This document shows, piece by piece, positions 6,821 to 12,318 of a DNA stretch of 12,318 bases. The notes beneath the pieces were generated by a model. It was not told the origin of the DNA, did not search any database, and saw only the letters and a list, made by a program, of their open reading frames with translations. Position 1 is the first letter of the stretch. The number at the start of each line of letters is the position of its first letter. The translations under genes and the position numbers were made by a program. The DNA is taken from NCBI GenBank assembly GCA_013153135.1, contig JAADFA010000082.1:1-12318 (forward strand), read 5' to 3'. This DNA comes from Chloroflexota bacterium (GTDB lineage Bacteria; Chloroflexota; Anaerolineae; Anaerolineales; DRMV01).

Positions 6821-8560
6821 CGCTAGCGTCGCGGGCAACATCGCAGTCCAACGAGCCTTATCGGTCAAGGCATCGGACGGTAAGGGGCGGCCGCGGTTAT
6901 CCACAATCACACCCATGAGGCCGCCGGGTACTTCAATCTCTACCGCAACGCCATATCCAGCTCCAACATCTACGCCGCGCTTAGGCACAATACTCAATAA
7001 GCCAACCCGGCCTGGGGCTAACGGCAGCCGCTGCAACAGCCCTCGTTGCATGGTCAGGCTCATATGCTCGCCGTTCGAATACGTGAGCGTAAGCTCGCCC
7101 AAAACTTCACCGACACCACGGCGCCCTGTGCGCCAACGCGGGGAGACCACCACAGCCAAGGGGGCAAGATGGACCGAGCCCATCAAGTGCACAGCCGCGT
7201 AATGATTGAGCTCGGCCAATACGCCGAAGGCGGGTATCGCGCCTGTCAAATCTACCACGAGCACGGTCACCCCCAGGGGCTGCAAGCCATGCAGCGCGGT
7301 TAGCAGCGCGCGGCTCGGATGGGGAGCACCCCGGAATACACCTCCCCGCAGCAGCGCGAAGGACAGGGACGGGGTACGGGTCCGCCAAGCCTCGCGCACC
7401 TGCCCCGCGATCAAAGTCTCCGCAAGGGCTTCTTCCAGCGCGAGCTCCGTATCGCTCATGGGGAGCGTATCTGGATATAGCGCCTTGTGATACAGGAAGT
7501 TGCGCACTTCGGCAGGCTCCAGGCCGCTGTGCTGGCTGACTTCTTCAACAAAAGCAGGGTCGTCCAGCCGGGCGTGCAAGCCCCAGCCCAAGCCCTGGAC
7601 AACGACTCGAGCCTGGACATCCTCAGGACGGGGGCCATACCACACATAGGTATAACGTGAGCCCACGTCCAAGGCCATACCCGAGCCGCTGGGCGCGTGA
7701 TACGCGTGCAGAATTCGCGCCGCGCGACGGAAGCCCTCCGCAGTAAAGGTCAACCGCCCTTCCGTCTCTTCAAAAACGTGATCCAAGCCGGGATAGCGGT
7801 CGATCCACCAATGACGCACGATATCCCAATACGCCTCGCGCGCGGGGCCCAAACGCTCTTCGGTCAAGCTGGGACGCACATTATCCGCTACGCGGACCTC
7901 AAAGTATTTGCCCAGCTGCTCCTTGATGGCCTCGGCGACGTTCGCATTCCCGGCGTACAAAATCCATGGGCGCTGGGCCAAGGGCCAAAACGTGGCGGCC
8001 TGACGCAGCAAGTGCGCGTATTCGAGCAAAACATTCTCGGCGCCTTGGTCTGTCCCGCCCGCGAGCAACACCACATCAGGGAAAGCCTCGATCAAGCGCG
8101 TGAGCCGGGTCTCTGGGTCGTCCGAATCTACCGCTGAGAAAACCTCAACGACCTGGGTATACGTATCGGCAACGACCCGCTGCAAACTCGCGAGCGATAA
8201 GGACGGCAAAATCCCCATCAGCACCGCGCGCACCGGCTCACCGAAGGAAGCCATCGCGAATGCGGTCGCGGGGCCTTCGGGCAGCGAGGCCACAGCGAGG
8301 GAGCCTTCCTCGTCCAACAAGGGCAACCCTACCAACTCGGCCAAATGCTCGGTCGCGCGTCGGGCTCCCTCCCACGCATCCCCCATGGGACGGCCCAACC
8401 GCGGGTCGCCCAAAGGCGCAAACGCGGTGGTCGGCGAATAACCTATCGCGACCAGACGATAGACACCCTCGACCACGTCGAACAGGTACGCGCGGGTATG
8501 AGTCGAACCCACGTCGTACGCGAGATACATTTCGGTTTGCACTAACGACGCCGGTTGCAT
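6818..8560 (-). CDS. MutL-like (glutamate mutase L type) actin-fold ATPase
   Basis: The 580-residue product has the signature of the actin/Hsp70/sugar-kinase fold. A phosphate-1 motif AYDVGSTHTRAYLFD (14-28) is followed by VLLAGGTDQG (164-173), a second phosphate motif ALDVGSRYTYVWYGP (296-310) and FALLRGGVFRG (401-411). The C-terminal part (about 455-580) is beta-rich and ends with GGLMGVIVDNRGRPL. This is the layout of proteins annotated glutamate mutase L, presumed chaperones or reactivases for B12-dependent mutases. No mutase subunit (mutS/mutE) is in the window, and its neighbours are membrane proteins, so a role as a cytoskeleton-like or membrane-complex ATPase is at least as likely; that is inference. 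GAGG five bases before the ATG supports the start; the in-frame ATG at 8530 lacks such a site. It follows the membrane protein gene by 21 bp and is coupled to the KOW gene. Confidence 0.87.
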   Translation of the reverse strand: MQPASLVQTEMYLAYDVGSTHTRAYLFDVVEGVYRLVAIGYSPTTAFAPLGDPRLGRPMGDAWEGARRATEHLAELVGLPLLDEEGSLAVASLPEGPATAFAMASFGEPVRAVLMGILPSLSLASLQRVVADTYTQVVEVFSAVDSDDPETRLTRLIEAFPDVVLLAGGTDQGAENVLLEYAHLLRQAATFWPLAQRPWILYAGNANVAEAIKEQLGKYFEVRVADNVRPSLTEERLGPAREAYWDIVRHWWIDRYPGLDHVFEETEGRLTFTAEGFRRAARILHAYHAPSGSGMALDVGSRYTYVWYGPRPEDVQARVVVQGLGWGLHARLDDPAFVEEVSQHSGLEPAEVRNFLYHKALYPDTLPMSDTELALEEALAETLIAGQVREAWRTRTPSLSFALLRGGVFRGAPHPSRALLTALHGLQPLGVTVLVVDLTGAIPAFGVLAELNHYAAVHLMGSVHLAPLAVVVSPRWRTGRRGVGEVLGELTLTYSNGEHMSLTMQRGLLQRLPLAPGRVGLLSIVPKRGVDVGAGYGVAVEIEVPGGLMGVIVDNRGRPLPSDALTDKARWTAMLPATLA

Positions 8561-8581
8561 AGCCGCCTCAAGCCAAGGGAA

Positions 8582-9229
8582 TTAGCCGCCTGTGAGCCAT
8601 GCGGCCACAACGTTCCACAAAAAGTGTATACGATCCGCAAAAGCCCAAAGGGCGCTGCGATAAAAGCCAACAAACAACGCGGCCAATGCCAAGCCCAAGA
8701 ACACCTGGCCCAACGCCCGCATGCTTCGATACGTGCGTTGCCAACGCTGGGGCACTGGACCAAAGTGGAAGCTCGCCAAGACCAACACGGTGATCCCAAG
8801 GCCCAACCACGTCCCCAAGACCGCGAGCCACCCCTGGCCTACACCTGGACCTTGCCACGCGGCCCGCACCAGGGGGAACAGCGACCCGCGTACCGCGCCG
8901 ACCAGCAACACCGCAACTACAACGCCCACGAAAAACGCAACAACAAGCGACGCGAGGCGCCGACCCCAACGGCCCAAGGGACGAATCCATACAAGCAGGG
9001 CTAGGACGACCCCGAACCCCAAAAGGCTCCACCGCCACGTGCGTAACAAGCCCACAAGAAACACCTGGCGTAACACCAACCCTGCGAGGAACCCCGCGCT
9101 CGCGCCGATGAACGCGTGCATCATCACCCGGAACAAGGGCCGTGCACCCAAAGCATAGGAGAAAGTCAGCACAACCAGCACCAACGCCAACAACTGGCCA
9201 AGGGTTGTCAAGGGAACAGTGGTATCCAT
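8582..9229 (-). CDS. Polytopic membrane protein of unknown function, about six spans
   Basis: The 215-residue product is mostly hydrophobic, with likely spans near 8-27, 37-58, 64-82, 91-112, 131-152 and 172-192, and basic loops such as RPLGRWGRR and QRWQRTYRSMR. No family motif is recognised. The reading frame is open further upstream, but that extension has many polar residues and would run into the end of the preceding gene; the ATG at 9229 has AAGGA seven bases before it. It lies 46 bp after the zinc-ribbon/acidic protein gene and 21 bp before the MutL-like gene, so it is very probably a partner in the same complex or pathway. Confidence 0.8.
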   Translation of the reverse strand: MDTTVPLTTLGQLLALVLVVLTFSYALGARPLFRVMMHAFIGASAGFLAGLVLRQVFLVGLLRTWRWSLLGFGVVLALLVWIRPLGRWGRRLASLVVAFFVGVVVAVLLVGAVRGSLFPLVRAAWQGPGVGQGWLAVLGTWLGLGITVLVLASFHFGPVPQRWQRTYRSMRALGQVFLGLALAALFVGFYRSALWAFADRIHFLWNVVAAWLTGG

Positions 9230-9275
9230 GTGCCCATCCTTGTTCAGGAGTTCCGCACGACCAGCAAGGCCGGAA

Positions 9276-11516
9276 TTAAGATGCTCCCTTTGACCTGCGG
9301 CGTCGTGCGCGCAAGCCGCGCAGTACGCCATAGGCCAAAGCGGATACAAACATCCAGGCTGTCCCCGCTACCAACAACGCGCGATACATTGACCATGGGG
9401 TTGCATCCGTAGGCATCTGAAGGTGCTGCTGATAGGCCAAGCCTCCTTCAAATCCAACCACCGCGCCGCCCCATGTAGGCACGGCCGAGCGATAGGCCTC
9501 AACCACAGGTGCGGCCTGGGCGCTTACGCCTAACACCAAGCGCGTACCAGCCGGTAACTGCGGCGCCACTTGCTCAAGCCACAAACGTAAGATCTCGGGA
9601 TTGTCCGTCAACACCACCACCAGGGGGATGTGCGACCAATCTTGCACCGCACGCCAACTTGGGACACGAGCGGCATCCAAGGGGGAACCTGAAAGGTGCA
9701 ACGCGAAGGGCAACGCTTGACCAAACTGGGCCAGGGCAACCGGCCCACCAGGGATAAAGCCCGCCTCCCACCAACGCAGCGACGACGGCGCCCAGGACGG
9801 GCCCATTTGCACGCTCCACGGCACCGTGGTCACCATGACCACGTGACTTTCCCGCGCGGCCAAGTGTTGCAACAAAGGCCGGGCGATGGTTTCCATTTCG
9901 GCCACATTAAGCCACGACACATCCACCGCGACGAGGACCGGCGCATTAGGGGGCAAGGCCTCCACAGTAGACCACGCCTGCATAGTGTCGGCCGAGGCTT
10001 GTGGTGGCATCGCGGGCAGCCAAGCTGCCAACCACACAAAAGCCAACAACACCACGAGCGTCAAAGCCCGCCACAGCCCGCGCGGCAGGTCGATCCCTTC
10101 CCAAGGCAAATCAATCTGTCGGGGTCGGGCCTCGTCCTCCAGCAATGCCCGGAGCCATTGAGCCCGCTCGGTCTGGTGCCGGTTCAAGCGCAGTTTGAAG
10201 GGCGGGCGCAGGCGCACCCGCTTTGGTGCGAGGCCCGGGTCAGGTGGCAACAAGTCCGGCAACCCGGCCAAAGCATCGACAATCGACGCGGTTCCTCCCT
10301 CGGCCTCAGACTCTTCGGCCGCGAGTTCGCTTATCCAGGCAGGCATATCTGCCGTGCGAGTAGGTGCGGCCTCCCGCACGGCTTCTTCGGAAAGGCCTTC
10401 CACAGCGAGGTTCGTCTCACCCTCGTCGTCCGCGCTTTCTGCGAACAAGGCATCGGGGTCAAACACCAGCTTCCCGGTCTCAGGCGGCGTTGGTTCGGAG
10501 ATGTGTTCCTCGTCCGCGCCCTCGGGCTTCAGCGCGTCCACCCAGGCCGGGCGCTCCGTTGTCGTGTCGGATACAGCCGAGGCGTTCTCAGGCACTTCTG
10601 CTTCTGGTGGCGGCGCAGCGGGCAAAGAATCTGCCTCGGTTTCATCTGGCGCACCGAAGTCTCGGAACCAATCCGGCACCTCGTCGGGCAAGAGGTCCTC
10701 ATCTTGGGCCACGACATCCGCGTCTTCAGTCCAGGTCAAATGAAACGAATCGGGCTCCTCGGCGGCTTCAGCACGCCCTTCGTCTAAGCCAGCCTCGGGT
10801 TCGGCCTCGCCTTCAGCCCGCGCCAAGTCCCCAAGCCACGAAGGCAGCTCGCCCTCATCCACCGCCTCAGCCCCAGCCTCGGCTTCGCTTGCGCTCGCAG
10901 CCTCGGCCCACGACCATCCTTCGGCCTCAGCACGCCCTTCGCCTAAGCCAGCCTCGGGCTCGGCCTCGCCTTCAGCCCGCGCCAGGTCCCCAAGCCACGA
11001 AGGCAGCTCACCCTCATCCACCGCCTCAGGTTCGGCGAAGTCTATCCTTTCATCTTCAGAGTCCGACGAGGCAGCGTCCGCAAACCACGGGCCCAAGGTG
11101 GCTTCATTTGGTGGTAGACCAGCCTCCACACCAGGGAGACCTTCGAGGGACTCGGATGCTGCAGACGAGAGTTCATCCGAGGGAGCCGGGCTCTCAGGTT
11201 GGATGTCCGACATTCCGTCAGGCGCCGCCTCCCCCGTATGGCCTACGTCTAGGCTGAAATCCAACCATGATGCGTGGTCATCGCTGCGGTCTTCATCCAA
11301 AAGCTCGGTACCCAAAATCTGGCGCAGCCAATCGGTTTCGCTCCCTTCCGCTTCATCCATCGACTCCCAATCACTCGGGGAAGAGACGTCCTCGGGCCAG
11401 GGCGACGCGGGGGCGTCGCCCTCGGGGCGCAAGGGTGCGCCGCAATGGTGGCACCGCGGCGCGTCCGCGGGGTTCCACTCACCGCATACAGGGCATTGAA
11501 TTTGATGCGCCCCCAT
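9276..11516 (-). CDS. Zinc-ribbon, acidic, PxWL-repeat membrane protein with exported alpha/beta domain
   Basis: This 746-residue product has four parts. (1) An N-terminal zinc ribbon, CPVC (8-11) and CHHC (22-25). (2) A long acidic, low-complexity cytoplasmic region (about 30-430) with repeated Trp motifs: LPSWLGDL (171-178 and 224-231), VPDWFRDF (280-287), RPAWVDAL (322-329), MPAWISEL (391-398), and looser ones at W63, W84 and W454. (3) A basic juxtamembrane stretch (431-446) and a span (about 481-501). (4) An extracytoplasmic domain (about 505-705) with alternating strands and helices (APVLVAVDVSWL, HVVMVTTVPW, IPLVVVLTDNP, TRLVLGVSAQAAP), closed by a second span (about 712-731) and the tail RARRRR. 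No catalytic motif is seen. The lone cytoplasmic motif array suggests a hub that binds several copies of one partner. GGAG nine bases before the ATG and a 14-bp gap to the upstream gene support an operon. Confidence 0.83.
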   Translation of the reverse strand: MGAHQIQCPVCGEWNPADAPRCHHCGAPLRPEGDAPASPWPEDVSSPSDWESMDEAEGSETDWLRQILGTELLDEDRSDDHASWLDFSLDVGHTGEAAPDGMSDIQPESPAPSDELSSAASESLEGLPGVEAGLPPNEATLGPWFADAASSDSEDERIDFAEPEAVDEGELPSWLGDLARAEGEAEPEAGLGEGRAEAEGWSWAEAASASEAEAGAEAVDEGELPSWLGDLARAEGEAEPEAGLDEGRAEAAEEPDSFHLTWTEDADVVAQDEDLLPDEVPDWFRDFGAPDETEADSLPAAPPPEAEVPENASAVSDTTTERPAWVDALKPEGADEEHISEPTPPETGKLVFDPDALFAESADDEGETNLAVEGLSEEAVREAAPTRTADMPAWISELAAEESEAEGGTASIVDALAGLPDLLPPDPGLAPKRVRLRPPFKLRLNRHQTERAQWLRALLEDEARPRQIDLPWEGIDLPRGLWRALTLVVLLAFVWLAAWLPAMPPQASADTMQAWSTVEALPPNAPVLVAVDVSWLNVAEMETIARPLLQHLAARESHVVMVTTVPWSVQMGPSWAPSSLRWWEAGFIPGGPVALAQFGQALPFALHLSGSPLDAARVPSWRAVQDWSHIPLVVVLTDNPEILRLWLEQVAPQLPAGTRLVLGVSAQAAPVVEAYRSAVPTWGGAVVGFEGGLAYQQHLQMPTDATPWSMYRALLVAGTAWMFVSALAYGVLRGLRARRRRSKGAS
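10764..10865 (-). repeat. Tandem-type coding duplication, copy 2
   Basis: Encodes residues 218-251 (AVDEGELPSWLGDLARAEGE through EGRAEA) of the zinc-ribbon/acidic protein. It matches copy 1 at nearly every base; the few differences are mostly silent, and the only amino-acid change is Asp for Gly at residue 245. The copies are offset by 159 bases (53 residues), which keeps the frame. Confidence 0.9.
10923..11024 (-). repeat. Tandem-type coding duplication, copy 1
   Basis: Encodes residues 165-198 of the same protein, identical to copy 2 at 33 of 34 residues. The high DNA identity, including third positions, indicates a recent duplication or gene conversion rather than selection on the protein alone. 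Confidence 0.9.
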
Positions 11517-11530
11517 GCTTCTTTACTCCG

Positions 11531-12136
11531 TTACGAGAGGTCTTGGTAAGGCCGGTCCGCGCCCAGCAGAATGCGAAGCCCGGCCGTGATTAAGCCCAAG
11601 CTCAGGCCCAACATCAACCCTCGCAACGCGGGTGAAACCACAGTGCGTTGCAGGGTCCAAGCCGCTTGCTGCGCGACAGAAAGGCCGAAACCCCGAGCGA
11701 TATCCAAGCTCAAAAACAAGAACACGCCCACCACAAAGGACCAAGCCAATGGGCTCGGTTCGCGCACAAGGACTTGCGTCGCGCGGTAGGTCAACACAAC
11801 GGCAATCAGTCCTAACAAGCTTATGGCTACTGGTTCCAACACGTAGGTACGCAACCAACGTGTTGCGCCACCATCCGGGCCCTGGAGCATCACGACGCCA
11901 AAGGCTACAACAAAGGCCACGATGAACACCCCGCGCGCCAGGGGGTTATCCCGCGCGCGCAGGTTCTGGCGCAGCATATCCCAACCCCCCAGGACGAAGA
12001 ACGCGGCATAAATCACCGCGGCCCAGGACGCGAAGGCCCACTGGACAGGCTGCAATACGGGTAAAGGGAGCAGAACCGCAAGCAGCATCACCAGGCCGAC
12101 GGCCAGCACGATTGCCACACGTATAAGTTGACCCAT
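11531..12136 (-). CDS. Six-span membrane protein, first gene of the cluster
   Basis: The 201-residue product is a compact polytopic membrane protein with likely spans near 4-24, 31-51, 67-84, 99-117, 130-145 and 168-191 and short loops, ending GLRILLGADRPYQDLS. The GADRPY tail looks like a conserved cytoplasmic end, but I cannot assign a family. An in-frame GTG at 12142 would add two residues, yet AGGA lies only one base before it and seven bases before the ATG at 12136, so the ATG is chosen. The gene ends 14 bp before the zinc-ribbon/acidic protein gene and begins about 27 bp after an extended -10 promoter, so it probably heads the operon. Confidence 0.8.
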   Translation of the reverse strand: MGQLIRVAIVLAVGLVMLLAVLLPLPVLQPVQWAFASWAAVIYAAFFVLGGWDMLRQNLRARDNPLARGVFIVAFVVAFGVVMLQGPDGGATRWLRTYVLEPVAISLLGLIAVVLTYRATQVLVREPSPLAWSFVVGVFLFLSLDIARGFGLSVAQQAAWTLQRTVVSPALRGLMLGLSLGLITAGLRILLGADRPYQDLS

Positions 12137-12143
12137 GTTCACG

Positions 12144-12147
12144 TCCT
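12144..12147 (-). promoter_or_regulatory. Ribosome binding site that decides the first gene's start
   Basis: AGGA on the minus strand, seven bases before ATG 12136 and one base before GTG 12142. Spacing favours the ATG. Confidence 0.55.
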
Positions 12148-12169
12148 AAGCGGGGGATCCGACAAGGGA

Positions 12170-12178
12170 ATTATAACA
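12170..12178 (-). promoter_or_regulatory. Extended -10 promoter for the minus-strand operon
   Basis: TGTTATAAT on the minus strand is a perfect TATAAT with the TGn extension. No recognisable -35 hexamer occurs at 16-19 bp, which is usual for extended -10 promoters. Initiation near 12163 would give a leader of about 27 bases to the first ATG. A dyad covers the region just upstream. Confidence 0.6.
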
Positions 12179-12184
12179 CAGGCC

Positions 12185-12228
12185 CCTTTGCGGTGCGATT
12201 GGGGCCCCAGGCGGGGTGCACGCAAAGG
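12185..12228. promoter_or_regulatory. Inverted repeat just upstream of the operon promoter, possible operator
   Basis: CCTTTGCG (12185-12192) is repeated inverted as CGCAAAGG (12221-12228). Three more pairs (TGC 12194-12196 with GCA 12218-12220) form if one G is bulged. The centre holds the palindrome GGGGCCCC (12201-12208). No T-tract follows on either strand, so it is unlikely to be an intrinsic terminator. It lies where an activator or repressor could act on the -10 at 12170. The rest of 12177-12318 shows no supported gene. Confidence 0.4.
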
Positions 12229-12318
12229 TTGTCGAAACGGTCACGTGGCGAGGGGGAGGCGCAGGGCGCTGTCGTGATTGAGCCAGACACAACACGCCTT
12301 GAGCATCGCCTCCCCGCC

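Noticed and set aside
9230..9349. Upstream extension of the 215-residue membrane protein to 9349
   Set aside because: The extension overlaps the end of the preceding gene in another frame and has no matching ribosome binding site; AAGGA sits correctly before ATG 9229.
9696..10787. A 363-residue open frame on the plus strand, with other long plus-strand frames at 10195-10743 and 10364-11257
   Set aside because: They are antisense to the zinc-ribbon/acidic protein, lack ribosome binding sites, and have low-complexity Arg/Pro/Ser/Gln composition that follows from the complement of GC-rich acidic codons.
12241..12318. Possible 3' end of a minus-strand gene at the right edge (25 open codons then TGA)
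   Set aside because: All three minus-strand frames are open over this short GC-rich stretch and none shows a recognisable motif, so coding cannot be supported.
1..12318. Insertion sequences, transposases, tRNA or rRNA genes
   Set aside because: No transposase-like product, terminal inverted repeats, or tRNA/rRNA-like sequence was seen; the CRISPR repeats are the only dispersed-type repeats.

Overview
The window is GC-rich bacterial DNA and most likely comes from a member of the Chloroflexota, probably Anaerolineae-like. This rests on the gene set, not on a database match: a glutamate mutase L (MutL)-type actin-fold protein next to a KOW-ended protein, a surface protein built of TATPTP-like Thr/Ala/Pro stretches, and a cytoplasmic zinc-ribbon/acidic protein with repeated P-x-W-L motifs. 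That combination is one I associate from memory with Anaerolineae. CRISPR repeats and a fairly high GC content would suit a warm-environment organism but do not prove it.

Layout, left to right. Bases 1-217 are the end of a CRISPR array: two identical 37-bp repeats, a decayed final repeat, and spacers of 36 and 38 bp. No cas gene is in view. A strong intrinsic terminator (247-283) follows on the plus strand. A plus-strand isochorismate synthase gene (menF type, 329-1636) comes next, with a TATAAT box just upstream of its ribosome binding site. All remaining genes lie on the minus strand and are transcribed leftward from about 12165 to 1633. In transcription order they are: a six-span membrane protein; a large zinc-ribbon/acidic/two-span membrane protein; a second polytopic membrane protein; the MutL-like ATPase-fold protein; a KOW-ended beta-rich protein; a two-span Thr/Pro-rich surface protein with an LPXTG-like tail; a coiled-coil/C4 zinc-ribbon (DUF164-type) protein; and a membrane-anchored NACHT-HEAT protein. 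This last gene ends inside the stop codon of menF.

Gaps between the minus-strand genes are 9-77 bp. An extended -10 promoter (TGTTATAAT) precedes the first gene, and a near-consensus promoter (TTGCCA-17-TAAAAT) sits before the Thr/Pro-rich protein, so the cluster probably forms two nested transcription units. The first five genes look like one functional module. An actin-fold nucleotide-binding protein is coupled by translation to a KOW protein and encoded beside three membrane proteins, one of which offers a long acidic cytoplasmic tail with at least five P-x-W-[LFVI] motifs. No mutase subunit gene is present, so the usual 'glutamate mutase L' label probably does not describe its job. The second unit joins a putative cell-surface protein, a coiled-coil zinc-ribbon protein and a NACHT-HEAT signalling-type NTPase. 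The module of unknown function around the MutL-like protein and the NACHT-HEAT gene beside a CRISPR array are the two points most worth following up.
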